Positions 7,824 to 18,067 of a stretch of DNA of 64,000 nucleotides are shown piece after piece. Under the pieces are notes generated by a model. The model had not been told where the DNA came from and searched no databases. It saw only the letters and a list, made by a program, of their open reading frames with translations. A program made the position numbers and the translations under genes. The stretch comes from Candidatus Gastranaerophilales bacterium (GTDB taxonomy: Bacteria > Cyanobacteriota > Vampirovibrionia > Gastranaerophilales > Gastranaerophilaceae): contig CALUYY010000009.1 of the NCBI GenBank assembly GCA_944325155.1, positions 23,531 to 87,530 of the forward strand, given 5' to 3'. Numbering within the stretch: the stretch's first letter is position 1; every line of letters starts with the position of its first letter.

Positions 7824-10340
7824 TTATTCTTTATCTTCTTTTTGTTCTTCTTTATTTTCGTCTTTCGGCTCTTCTTTTTGTTCAAGTGTTTCAGACGATT
7901 CTTTTTTGGCGATTTTTATTTTATCTTCGCCTTCCATTGACATCACAAGAACATCTTTCGGTTTATAATTTCCCGTTAAAATTTCTTCCGCAAGAACATC
8001 CTCGATTTTTTTCTGGATTACCCTTCTTAAGGGTCTTGCGCCGTAGGCTTCAGAGTATCCCTCTTTTGCAAGATAATCTTTAACATCATCGCCGACTTCA
8101 ATTGTCAACTCTCTTTCATCAAGACGTTTAAACAAGTCTTTAAGCATTAAATCGACAATTTGTCTGATTTCTTCTTTGGACAGGTGGCTGAATACGATGA
8201 TTTCGTCTATTCTGTTTAAAAATTCGGGGCGGAAGGCTTTTTTCAATTCTTCCATAACCGTATCTTTCAGTTTTTCGTATTTATCTTTCTTGTCATCGTT
8301 TGAAACCGAGAAACCTAATTTTTGCGTTGTTGTTATCATTGAAGCGCCGACATTTGATGTCATAATAATTATCGTATTTTTGAAGCTGACAAGGCGTCCT
8401 TTGGAATCGGTCAAACGCCCGTCATCCAAAATTTGAAGCATTATATTAAATACATCGGGGTGTGCTTTTTCGATTTCGTCAAACAATACGACAGAATAAG
8501 GTTTTTTTCTGATGATTTCCGTCATATGCCCGCCGTCATCATATCCGACGTACCCCGGTGGCGAGCCTATTAATTTTGCGGTTGAATGTTTTTCCATAAA
8601 TTCGGACATATCAACCCTTACGATATTGTCTTCAGAACCGAATACCGCTTCTGCAAGCGCTTTTGCAAGCTCGGTTTTACCGACACCCGTAGGTCCCGAG
8701 AAAATGAAACTTCCAATCGGACGGTTAGGAGCTTTAAGACCGACTCTTGCTCGTCTTATCGCTTTAGACAGGGCAACAACCGCCTCATTTTGACCGATTA
8801 CTCTGTTATGAAGCGTTTCTTCAAGTTTTAATAATCTTTCTGATTCGCCTTCAGTAATTTTTGTAACGGGTACTCCCGTGATGGTTGAAATAACTTGAGC
8901 GACTTCTTCAATTCCGACAACGGGTTTGTTGTTTTCTTGTGAACTTCTCCATGAATCTTGCAGTTCTCTGATTTTGTCTTTAATTTGTACTTCAACATTT
9001 CTAAGATTTGAGGCTGTTTCAAATTCCTGGCTCCTTATAGCGTCTTCTTTTTGTTTAATTGTTGCTTTCAGTTCTTTTTCAAGCTCTTTGCCTTCGGGCG
9101 GCAGGCTTGAAACGTTTAATCTTACTCTTGATGCGGCTTCATCGATTATATCGATTGCTTTATCGGGCAAGAATCTTTCGGTTATATATTTGTTTGATAA
9201 TTCGGTTGCGGCAATAATTGCTTCATCCGAAATTTTCAGCTTATGGTGTTCTTCGTATTTTGATTTTAATCCCATTAAAATTTCTATCGTTTCTTCAACG
9301 GAGGGCTGTTCAACAAGCACCATCTGAAAACGGCGTTCAAGCGCAGAGTCTTTTTCGATATGTTTTCTGTATTCATCCAGTGTTGTTGCGCCTATAACCT
9401 GAATTTCGCCGCGGCTCAATGCGGGTTTTAAAATGTTTGCCGCATCAATTGCACCTTCTGCAGCTCCGGCACCGATTAGAGTATGCATTTCATCAATGAC
9501 AAGAATAATGTTTCCCGCTTGTCTGATTTCGTCCATAATTTTTTTAAGACGTTCTTCAAATTCACCTCTGTATTTTGTGCCCGCAACCAAAAGCCCCATA
9601 TCCAGCTGGACGATTTTTTTGTTTTCCAGAATGTCGGGAACTTCACCGTTTACGATTTTCATCGCCAACCCTTGAGCTATTGCGGTTTTACCGACACCGG
9701 GTTCGCCGATTAATATCGGATTATTTTTGGTTCTTCTTGCTAAAATTTGGATAACTCTTTCGATTTCTTTTTCTCTTCCCACGACGGGATCAAGTCTTTG
9801 TTCCTGTGCGGCAAGTGTTAAATCCGTTCCGAATTCATCCAATGAAGGTGTTTTTGCTTTGGATTGAATGTTTCCCGCAGCTGCCGTTTGGGCCTGGGTT
9901 GTTCTTGTTTCTCCCAATAATTTTATGACGTTGGAACGGCATTTATTAAGGTCAACACCTAAATTTTCAAGAACTTTTGTTCCGATACCTTCGCCTTCCC
10001 TGATTAACCCCAAAAGAAGGTGTTCCGTTCCTATGTAATTATGCCCGAGCTGTCTTGCTTCATCCCAGGAAAGTTCAAGAACTTTTTTGGCGCGCGGCGT
10101 GAAAGGAATTTCAACGGCAACAAACCCCGAACCCCTTCCTATGATTTTTTCAACCTGTTCTCTGGCGTCTTTAATCGTAACACCCATTGATTTTAATGTT
10201 TTTGCTGCAACGCCCGTGCCTTCGCCAATAAGACCCAAAAGCACCTGTTCGGTGCCCACAAAATTATGCCCGAGGCGTCTTGCTTCTTCCTGAGCCAGCA
10301 TAATAACTTTAATTGCTTTTTCGGTAAATCTTTCAAACAT
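7824..10340 (-). CDS. clpC: ATP-dependent Clp protease ATP-binding subunit ClpC
   Basis: This AAA+ unfoldase feeds substrates to ClpP. The 838-residue protein has a double ClpN repeat (about 1-145), a first AAA module (Walker A GEPGVGKT at about 212, [16 protein letters not shown]), a middle UVR-type coiled region (about 420-460), and a second AAA module ([27 protein letters not shown]). An acidic Glu/Lys tail ends it. The length is normal for ClpC and the middle segment is short, which separates it from ClpB. No mcsA/mcsB or ctsR genes are adjacent. It is monocistronic, with its own terminator. Confidence 0.95.
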   Translation of the reverse strand: MFERFTEKAIKVIMLAQEEARRLGHNFVGTEQVLLGLIGEGTGVAAKTLKSMGVTIKDAREQVEKIIGRGSGFVAVEIPFTPRAKKVLELSWDEARQLGHNYIGTEHLLLGLIREGEGIGTKVLENLGVDLNKCRSNVIKLLGETRTTQAQTAAAGNIQSKAKTPSLDEFGTDLTLAAQEQRLDPVVGREKEIERVIQILARRTKNNPILIGEPGVGKTAIAQGLAMKIVNGEVPDILENKKIVQLDMGLLVAGTKYRGEFEERLKKIMDEIRQAGNIILVIDEMHTLIGAGAAEGAIDAANILKPALSRGEIQVIGATTLDEYRKHIEKDSALERRFQMVLVEQPSVEETIEILMGLKSKYEEHHKLKISDEAIIAATELSNKYITERFLPDKAIDIIDEAASRVRLNVSSLPPEGKELEKELKATIKQKEDAIRSQEFETASNLRNVEVQIKDKIRELQDSWRSSQENNKPVVGIEEVAQVISTITGVPVTKITEGESERLLKLEETLHNRVIGQNEAVVALSKAIRRARVGLKAPNRPIGSFIFSGPTGVGKTELAKALAEAVFGSEDNIVRVDMSEFMEKHSTAKLIGSPPGYVGYDDGGHMTEIIRKKPYSVVLFDEIEKAHPDVFNIMLQILDDGRLTDSKGRLVSFKNTIIIMTSNVGASMITTTQKLGFSVSNDDKKDKYEKLKDTVMEELKKAFRPEFLNRIDEIIVFSHLSKEEIRQIVDLMLKDLFKRLDERELTIEVGDDVKDYLAKEGYSEAYGARPLRRVIQKKIEDVLAEEILTGNYKPKDVLVMSMEGEDKIKIAKKESSETLEQKEEPKDENKEEQKEDKE

Positions 10341-10464
10341 ATTTTATATTTTTCCTTAAAAAAATAGGTTACTAATTCTATATACCGATTTTACCACAAA
10401 CTCCAAAAAACTGAAACAACTAAAACTCTTTATACTGTTAAGATTTTATTAAATTTAATACTAA

Positions 10465-10492
10465 AAAAGCCTGCAAATTTGCAGGCTTTTAG
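10465..10492. terminator. Terminator after rpmB
   Basis: The perfect palindrome AAAAGCCTGCAAA plus its complement (10465-10490), followed on the minus strand by more T, ends rpmB before clpC. Confidence 0.85.
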
Positions 10493-10511
10493 AAATAAAA
10501 TTTTAAACCGG

Positions 10512-10706
10512 TTAAACAGCTTTTGTAAAGTTTCCTTTTCTTATGCAGGATGTGCAGACTTTTGCTTTTTTAACGGTGCCGTTAGGAAGAACAACCTTAA
10601 CGGATTGAAGGTTGGGCATTTGTCTGTATACATTGTGTTTATGTGAAAAAGAAAGCTTTGAAGCTTTTTTTGATGTTTTACCGCATATATCGCAAACTAC
10701 TGACAT
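10512..10706 (-). CDS. rpmB: 50S ribosomal protein L28
   Basis: L28 is a small large-subunit protein. The 64-residue product reads MSVVCDICGKTSKKASKLSF with HKHNVYRQMPNLQ and ends CTSCIRKGNFTKAV. The two CxxC pairs (CDIC, CTSC) suggest the zinc-ribbon form of L28. The ATG at 10706 is chosen because AAAGG lies upstream at suitable distance; a longer frame from TTG at 10724 would put that site inside the coding region. Confidence 0.93.
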   Translation of the reverse strand: MSVVCDICGKTSKKASKLSFSHKHNVYRQMPNLQSVKVVLPNGTVKKAKVCTSCIRKGNFTKAV

Positions 10707-10796
10707 TTTATTATATCCTTTCAAGTGATTATATTTTTTATTCCATATTTTAAGTTAAAACAAACAAATACCCTTGTCAAATAAATGTTAAAGTTT

Positions 10797-11669
10797 TTAT
10801 TGCAAAATCCAAACATCGTATCCTTTAAGCTTATATTGTGCGGCAACCGATTTTGCCGTTGCAAAATTTTCATAAGAGCCGATTTGGATTGAATAATAGC
10901 TGTTTATTTTTTTAACAAAAGGTAAAACCCCTTCCGGTAAATCCGTTAACGTGCTTTGAACTTTTCTTGCATCAGAGAGGCTTTGGAATTTTCCGATTAA
11001 AACTTTTGAAGCAATTCCCTGCGCCTGAATTAAACTTATCGGCTTCGGTTTATTTATTTCATTAACGGGAAGTTTGGGCTTCATTGCTATTTTTTGGTCT
11101 GATATAGAATTTTGTGCACTTAAAGGTGTCGGCGCCGAAACTTTTTTATTTTGCCGCTCGGTATCTTTAACGAGATTTCCCTTTATTTTGTCGTTTAATT
11201 CAATTGTTTGTAAATTATTTTCTTCTTTTGACGTTATTTGTTTTATTTCTTCGTTATTTGATTTAATCATCTCAAATTCTTTTTTCGAGATAACTTCGCT
11301 GTGTTCTTTTGTTTTTGCGATAACTTCGCTTGTTGAAGGGCCTTTTTCTTCCTGCTGTATTAAAAACAGTCTTTTATCGATTGTATATTTTTCTCTTCTT
11401 TCAGCTTCCGGTTCTTCATCAAAATTTTCATAGTTATATACGGGTTTATCGGGAGTAACGGAAGGAGTGTTTTTGCCCAAACGGCCGTATTCGATATCTA
11501 TTTTAGAGGTTTTTGAAGATATGACGTTAAAAACAAGTAAAAAACAAATAATAAAAGTGAAAACACAAATTGAAGCGATAATAATTTTATGTTTTTTATC
11601 AATGCCCGATTTCGGCTTTTTAAATTTATTTTTTTTGTATGTAAGATAATCAAACGGCTCCATGCCCAT
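10797..11669 (-). CDS. SPOR-domain membrane protein
   Basis: A 290-residue protein with a basic cytoplasmic N-terminus, one transmembrane helix (about residues 28-50, IIIASICVFTFIICFLLVF), a long low-complexity periplasmic linker rich in Glu, Lys and Pro, and a C-terminal SPOR-type repeat (about 220-290: VLIGKFQSLSDARKVQSTL and YYSIQIGSYENFATAKSVA). SPOR domains bind denuded septal peptidoglycan, so a role in division or cell wall is likely. The start at 11669 has GAGGGG upstream. It follows the DUF366 gene by 20 bases and may be co-transcribed with it and queC. Confidence 0.8.
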   Translation of the reverse strand: MGMEPFDYLTYKKNKFKKPKSGIDKKHKIIIASICVFTFIICFLLVFNVISSKTSKIDIEYGRLGKNTPSVTPDKPVYNYENFDEEPEAERREKYTIDKRLFLIQQEEKGPSTSEVIAKTKEHSEVISKKEFEMIKSNNEEIKQITSKEENNLQTIELNDKIKGNLVKDTERQNKKVSAPTPLSAQNSISDQKIAMKPKLPVNEINKPKPISLIQAQGIASKVLIGKFQSLSDARKVQSTLTDLPEGVLPFVKKINSYYSIQIGSYENFATAKSVAAQYKLKGYDVWILQ

Positions 11670-11689
11670 AAAAACCCCTCTTTTTAAAA

Positions 11690-12241
11690 TTATACGCCTC
11701 TTACTTTTACTTTTGCAAATTCTATATCTTCTTCTTCCAAACAAAATCTTCTCATAACTTCTTCAATAAAATCATCCTCATTTATATTTTCCATATCGGC
11801 AATTGACGAAATTTCAATCGGGGCGCCCGATGAGATTAAATTAATTCCCGTATGTATAAGAGTTGAAGTTATTGATTTTGTTGCAATGGATACGCTTAAT
11901 TTTTTGCCGTTATAAAAAAGGTCATCGCCCTTTCTTTGCGTTATATATCCCATATCAAAAAGAACTTCTTTAATTATTGAAATAAAAAGCCTTTGTCTGA
12001 ATATCATTTCTTTTAAATTTGAATTAAAAACTTCAATGATAAAATTTGCCATTTTATCGCTTTTTATGGGTTCGTTATTTATAACATCCTCTATATCAAC
12101 CATATGTGATAAATCAACATCGACGTTTCCTTTGAAACAGACGATTGAATCCCCCTTAAGGTTAAAATTTTTATATATCCAGTGCGGAGCAAGTTCAGCG
12201 CCTGTATATGTTATTTCTTTTTTAACAAATAATTTTTCCAT
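11690..12241 (-). CDS. DUF366 family protein
   Basis: The 183-residue protein matches the DUF366 pattern: ELAPHWIYKNF, GDSIVCFKGNVDVDLSHMVDIEDV, RQRLFISIIKEVLFDMG and the KLSVSIATKSITSTLIHTGIN block. The function is not established. It lies 13 bases after queC on the same strand, so a connection with queuosine metabolism is possible but only contextual. No transmembrane segment or signal peptide is present. Confidence 0.8.
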   Translation of the reverse strand: MEKLFVKKEITYTGAELAPHWIYKNFNLKGDSIVCFKGNVDVDLSHMVDIEDVINNEPIKSDKMANFIIEVFNSNLKEMIFRQRLFISIIKEVLFDMGYITQRKGDDLFYNGKKLSVSIATKSITSTLIHTGINLISSGAPIEISSIADMENINEDDFIEEVMRRFCLEEEDIEFAKVKVRGV

Positions 12242-12254
12242 ACTTTAATAGTAT

Positions 12255-12959
12255 TTAAAATATTAAATTTATCAAGCTTTTATCATTACTTTTTAAAATA
12301 GCGTTATACAGTCTTTTGCAGGATTCGCATTTTTTGCAGTGTTTTTTATTTTCATTATCCGAAGAATTATAACAGCTTTTAAGCAGTGAAAAATCAACTT
12401 TATTTTCTATTCCAAGATTTATGATTTCAAATTTTTCAAGATTTATAACGGGGGAAATTACCGAAGGGCGCTTTAATGTCGAATATTTAAAAAATTCGTT
12501 TGCAATATTATTAAATTCAACCGAATTGTCGCTGAAAGTTCCGGCTTCTTCTTTGTTTGCGCCGAAAATTATATAATCGATATTATATGCATCACAATAC
12601 ATTGCGGCTATATTTAAAAATAAACCGTTTCTGTTCGGCACCCATACCGCTTTCATTGAATTAACATCCAAATTTTTAAATTCAAGGGATTTATTTTCAT
12701 TTGTGAGAGAATTATTTGTTGATTCTTTCAGAAAAGGAAGTTTTATTACTTTATGTTCAATCTTATATTTATCCGCAATTTTTTTTGCCGCATTAATTTC
12801 GTCTTCAGCCGCTTTTTGACCGTAATCAAAAGTAAGCGCCAAAGTTATATCAATTGTTTTAATTGCTTCGGATAAAGAAATATATGAATCAAGCCCCGAA
12901 GATAAAAGTATTATTCCTTTTTTATTGTTCTTCTTCTTCATATTCGGCATAAATTTCAT
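12255..12959 (-). CDS. queC: 7-cyano-7-deazaguanine synthase QueC
   Basis: QueC converts 7-carboxy-7-deazaguanine to preQ0 with ATP and ammonia, on the way to queuosine. The PP-loop reads LLSSGLDSYIS; the DYGQ, VWVPNRNGLFLNIAA and EEAGTFSDN motifs follow. The C-terminal zinc-site cysteines are in KSCYN and HCKKCESCKRL. The frame opens at 12959, overlapping the HEAT gene by 38 bases; ATGs at 12950 and 12941 are alternatives. queD, queE and queF are not in the window. Confidence 0.9.
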   Translation of the reverse strand: MKFMPNMKKKNNKKGIILLSSGLDSYISLSEAIKTIDITLALTFDYGQKAAEDEINAAKKIADKYKIEHKVIKLPFLKESTNNSLTNENKSLEFKNLDVNSMKAVWVPNRNGLFLNIAAMYCDAYNIDYIIFGANKEEAGTFSDNSVEFNNIANEFFKYSTLKRPSVISPVINLEKFEIINLGIENKVDFSLLKSCYNSSDNENKKHCKKCESCKRLYNAILKSNDKSLINLIF

Positions 12960-13863
12960 CGGCTTCCCGTTTTGCCGTGTCGGATAAAGTTTCGTCTTTT
13001 AAAATTTCAATTAATGCTTCTTTTCCTTTAAGATTATACATTGCAACCACGGCATTTTTTATAACTTCTTCGTTTGTGTCTTTCAGTTTTTCTTTTATAA
13101 GGTCGTATGCATGTTCATATCCCGAATTCATAAGACATTCCATTGCATTGATTTTAACCTGCGGCGAATCATCATCAAGAGCGTTTTTAAAAGCGGAAAT
13201 TATTCTTTCGGTGTTTGTAAAATTAATTTTTCCCAAAGCTTCAAGCACTCTTTCTTTTAAGAAAGTAAATTTATCGAGAAAATTTTTCTTTGCTTCCAGA
13301 ATGCTTAAAAAAGGACCGATAGCTCTCATATCTCCTATCATACCCAATGCAACGGCCGCCGATTCTCTGACATAAACCGATTTTTCTTCTTCGTCTGATA
13401 CAACGTTTATTAAAGATTCAACCGCATTTTTATCTCCGATTTTCCCTAAAGCTTCCGCCGCCTGAAGGCGCATTTTGTAATTTGCGCATTTGTCGTTAAG
13501 GCAATATAAAAGTACGGGAATGCATCTTTTGTCTTTGAAATTCGAAATTGCTTTTATACAGAGAGTTTTTGCATAGATGATTTCATTTATATCCGTTGTA
13601 TCATCAAAAGATTTTGTCATTAAAAAGTCGATTAAATCATCTATATTTTTTTCATCTCTTAAATCATTGATTTCTTTTATTGTTATTCTGATTAGTTTTA
13701 TATCTTTTGTATTAGCTAAAAAGTAGCCAAGAAGGCTACTTAATTCAAATTTATTATAGCGTGCGGAAATTCCGGTGAAGAATTTAAAGGGGTCTTCTTC
13801 CGCCTTTTTTAATTCATTTTCAAATTTAACGATTTCTTCTACCGACAATGTTTTCTTTTCCAT
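12922..13863 (-). CDS. HEAT-repeat protein (phycobilisome lyase-like repeats)
   Basis: A 313-residue all-helical protein with at least five HEAT-type units: KDKRCIPVLLYCLND..., RLQAAEALGKIGDKNAVESLINVV, RESAAVALGMIGDMRAIGPFL, KERVLEALGKINFTNTERIISAF and KINAMECLMNSGYEHAYDLI. Such repeats occur in cyanobacterial CpcE/NblB-like proteins, but without phycobilisome genes here the role is likely a general scaffold. The acidic C-terminus (EYEEEEQ) overlaps queC by 38 bases, so the HEAT gene heads the queC-DUF366-SPOR set. Confidence 0.75.
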   Translation of the reverse strand: MEKKTLSVEEIVKFENELKKAEEDPFKFFTGISARYNKFELSSLLGYFLANTKDIKLIRITIKEINDLRDEKNIDDLIDFLMTKSFDDTTDINEIIYAKTLCIKAISNFKDKRCIPVLLYCLNDKCANYKMRLQAAEALGKIGDKNAVESLINVVSDEEEKSVYVRESAAVALGMIGDMRAIGPFLSILEAKKNFLDKFTFLKERVLEALGKINFTNTERIISAFKNALDDDSPQVKINAMECLMNSGYEHAYDLIKEKLKDTNEEVIKNAVVAMYNLKGKEALIEILKDETLSDTAKREADEIYAEYEEEEQ

Positions 13864-14110
13864 CCTGAAGCCTGAAAATAAATTATATAATCAACTTACA
13901 ATAAAAACGGTATAAAATCCATCTTATAAAAGTATTTTCTTTAAAATTCTTAAAAAATAATAAGTCTTATTTGAAACTATGGTTAAATTTTGTAAAAATT
14001 AGAAGTTTTTTTGATTAAAAATGTACAAAAACCACTTTATTGGTGTTAAAACTTATAAGGGCATGTTTTTTGAATTAGTACCCTTGGTTAAATTTTGAGG
14101 CAGGGAAATT

Positions 14111-15991
14111 TTGAATACAACCGAAAGCAATTATACCGGAGTAGTTGAAGAAATAAAAAACCGTCTTGATATAGTTGATGTGATATCAAAATATGTTGTC
14201 CTTAAAAAAAGCGGAAGAAATTTTATGGGTTTGTGCCCTTTTCATAACGAAAAAACCCCTTCTTTTACCGTTACCCCCTCAAGACAGATTTTTAAATGTT
14301 TCGGATGCAATGAAGGCGGAGATGTTATTTCATTTTTAATGAAAATAAATAACCAGTCTTTTATTGAAGTTATAAAAGAACAGGCGCAGAATTTGGGTAT
14401 TGAATTGCCTGACACATACGGGCAAAATTCCAAAAATTCAAAAGAAGAAACTTCAAAATTAAAAGAAGCCGTTTATGAGGCTATGAAATTTTACCATAAT
14501 AATCTTTTGGACAATGAAAAAGCGCTTGAATATTTAAATAAAAGAGGCGTCGGAGAAGTTGCGGCGGGAAAATTTTTCCTCGGGCTTTCCCTAAATTCAA
14601 ATTTTGAACTTAAAAACCATTTGAGAAATAAAGGCTTTACAAACGACGAACTTTATAAAGCGGGGCTTTTATACGAGAAAAACGGCGAATATATCGACAG
14701 ATTTAAAAACAGAATAATGATTCCGATATTTGATGTTAATTCAAATCCGGTTGCATTCGGCGCAAGAGCAATAACGGAAGGGCAGAACCCCAAATATTTA
14801 AACTCGCCCGAAAGCGTTATATATAACAAAAGCTCGGTATTATTCGGCTTAAGCAACGCAAAAGAAGCAATAAGAGAAGAAGATTCCGTTATTATTATGG
14901 AAGGATATTTTGATGTAATATCGGCGCAGATTGCGGGCGTAAAAAACGTTGTTGCTTCATGCGGAACGGCTTTAACTCCGCAGCATATTAAACTTTTATC
15001 CAGATATACGATGTCAAGAAAAATTTATCTTGCGTTTGATGCGGACGGTGCCGGAAGAAAAGCAACAAAATCCGGCGCAGATGTTATAAAAGAAATTTTT
15101 AAAGGGCTTGGCGACATTAAACAGTGCGATATGTCGTATGCAAATATTGATGAACAAAATGTATGCGAGATAAGAGTTGTGGAACAGCTTGGCGGAAAAG
15201 ACCCGGATGAATATATAAGAGAGTTTGGCGCACAGTCATATAAAGAACAAATTAAAAAAGCGCCCCTGTTGTTGGATTATGAACTTAATCAATTAACCAA
15301 AAAATATTCAAAAGACACGACCCCGCAGGAAAAAAGCGTTCTTGTACAACAAATAACCGATATTTTAAAAGAAATTAAAAATCCCGTTATTTTAGCCGAT
15401 TATATTAGAACAACCGCATATAAGATTGATGTGGATGAGATGATATTGAAAAAACAGGTTGCATATCTGCAAAATTACGATACTTCTTTTAATCAGTCAA
15501 ATGTTATTCCTTTTGTAAAAAGAAACAAACATAAAGAAGACATTAAAAAAAGATATGAATCGATTGAATCGCGCCTTATAGAGCTTGGGCTTCAAGCCGA
15601 AGGGCATGAAAAAGTTTCCTCTTTTTTGGAATTAACGAAAGATTATGAACCCGAGAATGAAACCAACGCTTTAATAATTAAAGAATTGAGAGAAATTTTA
15701 TCGGCAGAGCATAATTTTTCCGATGTGGCAAAAAAACTTTTTTTGAAGTTTTATAATGACAACGAAATACAGAAGCGAATTTCAGATATGGTTTTTGCTT
15801 CACAGGAATTTGAGAACATAACTTCCGAAGATTTCGCCTGCTCATTAGTTGAGGTTTTTAGACGACTGAAAGAATTAAACAGAAAAATAAAAATCGAAGA
15901 ACTCAAAAACAGATATAATCAGCCTGACATATCCGAAGAGGAAAAAATTAAAGTTTCGAGAGAAATTATTGAGCAGGTAAAACAATATTAA
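14111..15991 (+). CDS. dnaG: DNA primase
   Basis: DnaG makes RNA primers for replication. The 626-residue protein has the CHC2 zinc-binding domain (Cys42, His45, Cys63, Cys66 in CPFH...CFGC), the DnaG core (GLSLNSNFELKNHL..., FKNRIMIPIFD), a TOPRIM domain (IIMEGYFDVISAQ, LAFDADGAGRKA), and a C-terminal helical DnaB-interacting part. The start is TTG at 14111, preceded by GAGGCAGGG. Only 20 bases separate it from rpoD, as in the common dnaG-rpoD operon. Confidence 0.96.
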   Translation: MNTTESNYTGVVEEIKNRLDIVDVISKYVVLKKSGRNFMGLCPFHNEKTPSFTVTPSRQIFKCFGCNEGGDVISFLMKINNQSFIEVIKEQAQNLGIELPDTYGQNSKNSKEETSKLKEAVYEAMKFYHNNLLDNEKALEYLNKRGVGEVAAGKFFLGLSLNSNFELKNHLRNKGFTNDELYKAGLLYEKNGEYIDRFKNRIMIPIFDVNSNPVAFGARAITEGQNPKYLNSPESVIYNKSSVLFGLSNAKEAIREEDSVIIMEGYFDVISAQIAGVKNVVASCGTALTPQHIKLLSRYTMSRKIYLAFDADGAGRKATKSGADVIKEIFKGLGDIKQCDMSYANIDEQNVCEIRVVEQLGGKDPDEYIREFGAQSYKEQIKKAPLLLDYELNQLTKKYSKDTTPQEKSVLVQQITDILKEIKNPVILADYIRTTAYKIDVDEMILKKQVAYLQNYDTSFNQSNVIPFVKRNKHKEDIKKRYESIESRLIELGLQAEGHEKVSSFLELTKDYEPENETNALIIKELREILSAEHNFSDVAKKLFLKFYNDNEIQKRISDMVFASQEFENITSEDFACSLVEVFRRLKELNRKIKIEELKNRYNQPDISEEEKIKVSREIIEQVKQY

Positions 15992-16011
15992 GAATGGAGA
16001 AATTTTTGTAA

Positions 16012-17079
16012 ATGACAAGAAAAAGAAACCAGGACTCTCCGATTGGAGTAATTGATAAAGCAACTGATGCATTGGATGATACCTTCTTTGAATCAAACGC
16101 CCTTGAAACGGATAATATTTCAAATATTATAAGAAATCACGGCGTCATGGGAATGGATTCGCCAATTAGTGCTTCCTTGTACGATAAAACGGAAGAAGAT
16201 GACGAACAGGAAGACGATCTTCAGGCACCCAAAGGTATATCGATTGATGATCCTGTCAGGATGTATTTAAGAGAAATCGGCAGAATTAAACTTTTAACCG
16301 CCGATGAAGAAATCGACCTTGCAAGAAAAATTGTTGCGGGCGGAAATCAAGGCGCAATTGCAAAAAGAAAACTTGTTCAGGCAAACCTTCGCCTTGTTGT
16401 TTCAATTGCAAAAAAATATGTAGGAAGAGGCATGCTCTTTTTGGATTTAATTCAGGAAGGAAATTTAGGCTTAATAAGAGCGGCCGAAAAATTTGACCAT
16501 GAAAGAGGCTATAAATTTTCAACTTACGCTACCTGGTGGATAAGACAGGCGATTACAAGAGCGATTGCGGATCAGGCAAGAACAATAAGAATCCCCGTTC
16601 ATATGGTTGAAACAATAAATAAACTGAAAAAAGTTACAAGGAAACTTGCCCAGGAACTTGCAAGAAAACCGACCGAAGAAGAATTGTCGGCAGAAATGGG
16701 AATTTCAATAAATAAATTAAGAGAAATTATAAAAGTGGCTCAAGAACCCCTGTCGCTTGAAACTCCTATCGGTAAAGAAGAAGATTCAAGGCTGGGCGAT
16801 TTTATTGAAGATAAAGATGCCGATGCTCCAGTTAAAACTGTTGCCCATGAGCTTTTAAGGGAAGATTTGGCCGAAGTTTTATCAAGCTTATCCCCGAGAG
16901 AAAGAGATGTTCTCCGTTTAAGATTCGGTATGGATGACGGCAGACAAAGAACACTCGAAGAAGTCGGGCAATTGTTCGGCGTTACGAGAGAACGTATCAG
17001 ACAAATTGAAGCAAAAGCTTTAAGAAAATTAAGACACCCCAACAGATCAAAACGATTAAAAGAATATATTGAAGTATAA
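16012..17079 (+). CDS. rpoD: Housekeeping RNA polymerase sigma factor (RpoD/SigA)
   Basis: The 355-residue protein contains region 1.2 ([17 protein letters not shown]), region 2 ([16 protein letters not shown]...[13 protein letters not shown]...[15 protein letters not shown]), region 3 and region 4 ([15 protein letters not shown]...[16 protein letters not shown]). Region 1.1 is replaced by about 80 acidic residues without similarity I recognise. Length and region 4 are as in cyanobacterial and Gram-positive SigA. The Shine-Dalgarno GGAG is 10 bases before the ATG. It is co-transcribed with dnaG and ends in a terminator. Confidence 0.95.
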   Translation: MTRKRNQDSPIGVIDKATDALDDTFFESNALETDNISNIIRNHGVMGMDSPISASLYDKTEEDDEQEDDLQAPKGISIDDPVRMYLREIGRIKLLTADEEIDLARKIVAGGNQGAIAKRKLVQANLRLVVSIAKKYVGRGMLFLDLIQEGNLGLIRAAEKFDHERGYKFSTYATWWIRQAITRAIADQARTIRIPVHMVETINKLKKVTRKLAQELARKPTEEELSAEMGISINKLREIIKVAQEPLSLETPIGKEEDSRLGDFIEDKDADAPVKTVAHELLREDLAEVLSSLSPRERDVLRLRFGMDDGRQRTLEEVGQLFGVTRERIRQIEAKALRKLRHPNRSKRLKEYIEV

Positions 17080-17081
17080 AT

Positions 17082-17146
17082 AAAAGGGGTTTTAAAAAGC
17101 CCCTTTTAAATATTAAAAAGACCGCTTAATTTAAGCGGTCTTTTGA
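17082..17146. terminator. Tandem terminators between rpoD and the ycf23-like gene
   Basis: Two hairpins follow each other. AAAAGGGG / CCCCTTTT (about 17082-17107) lies just after the rpoD stop. AAAAGACCGCTTAA with its complement (17116-17144) lies nearer the minus-strand gene and is symmetrical, so it can serve both directions. Confidence 0.85.
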
Positions 17147-17161
17147 TTTTGAAATTTTTAA

Positions 17162-17947
17162 TTACATTGAATATGTATAAAATTCGCTTTTGGCTTCTTT
17201 TTTGATAACATCTTTGTAAGCAATTGTTCCTACAAGTTCTCTTACCGTTTGAGCCATTGCAATTTGTGTTCTTAATTTATTGACGGCCGAACCGACACCC
17301 ACTGCTGAAGCGCCTGCGGCAAATGCCAAAGGAGCCGTTTGCGGAGTGATACCGGAAGCTGTCATAATCGGAGTTGAAACATGTTTTGCAATTTCCATTG
17401 TGTTTGCAATTGTTGCTTGTGCAACCGAGATTAAATCTCTTGCGGATGATTCTTTTGATGCTCTCATGGGTTTAATGCCTTCCGTTTGGATAAGGTCAAC
17501 ACCCAATAATTCAAGCTTTTTGGCAAGTTTAATCTGTTCTTCTATTGAAATGCACCCCGGGATTGTAACACAGGTGAAAATATTATCTTTTTCGGTCAGG
17601 CTCATTGTTTCAAGCGCGATGTCATAAATTTCATCGGCGCCGAAATTTATGCCTTCAGCGTACAATGCGTCAAAGTTGCCGACTTCAAGAGCGTCAGCAC
17701 CCCATTTAACGGCTTTTTTAAGACTGAAGGGCTGAGTTGAAGAAACAAACACGGGTAATTTAGTATTTTCTTTTGCGGTTTTAATTACTTCTTCGCTGCA
17801 GGCAACGTCAACTGCGCTTGCCAAGCCGATTTGGGCAGCTCTGCAAACATTTGCGACAGAAGTTAAATCAAAATTATTTATACCTGAAATAATTTTAACC
17901 GCTCTTTTTTCTCTTAAATGTCTTTTAAAAACTTCTAAACTTCTCAT
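17162..17947 (-). CDS. ycf23: Ycf23/DUF561 family TIM-barrel-like protein
   Basis: The 261-residue product matches the Ycf23 (DUF561) family, conserved in cyanobacteria and some plastid genomes and of unknown function. Recognisable blocks are RAVKIISGINNFDL, AADVACSEEV-like AVDVACSEEV, LPVFVSSTQP, WGADALEVGNFD and TASGITPQTAPLAFAAGASAVGVGSAVN, a pattern like a phosphate-binding TIM barrel. The ATG at 17947 follows AAAGGAAG; an in-frame ATG at 17962 is less likely. It has its own promoter overlapped by a CRP-type dyad. The family's presence supports a cyanobacteria-related host. Confidence 0.82.
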   Translation of the reverse strand: MRSLEVFKRHLREKRAVKIISGINNFDLTSVANVCRAAQIGLASAVDVACSEEVIKTAKENTKLPVFVSSTQPFSLKKAVKWGADALEVGNFDALYAEGINFGADEIYDIALETMSLTEKDNIFTCVTIPGCISIEEQIKLAKKLELLGVDLIQTEGIKPMRASKESSARDLISVAQATIANTMEIAKHVSTPIMTASGITPQTAPLAFAAGASAVGVGSAVNKLRTQIAMAQTVRELVGTIAYKDVIKKEAKSEFYTYSM

Positions 17948-17968
17948 TTTTCTTCCTTTCATAAAAGC

Positions 17969-18004
17969 TATGTGAATTATATCACATATAACCTATGGGA
18001 GCAA
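17969..18004 (-). promoter_or_regulatory. Promoter of the ycf23-like gene with CRP/FNR-type dyad
   Basis: On the minus strand TTGCTC (18004-17999) and TATAAT (17981-17976) are 17 bases apart. TGTGA (17971-17975), six bases, then TCACA (17982-17986) form a site identical to the CRP core consensus; the arms extend to 7 bases (TATGTGA/TCACATA). The dyad covers the -10, a position expected for repression. Confidence 0.6.
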
Positions 18005-18067
18005 TGAAATCCGTAATCTTTGATGATTTAATTCCATTCGTTCACGCTTTATGGAGCTTCACACAAC

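Noticed and set aside
9433..9675. Several plus-strand frames inside clpC (also 8176, 8512, 8926, 10087)
   Set aside because: All are antisense shadows of a fully conserved clpC reading frame.
13980..14097. 13-base direct repeat TGGTTAAATTTTG at 13980-13992 and 14085-14097 before dnaG
   Set aside because: Too short and AT-rich to separate from chance; no phasing or dyad symmetry.
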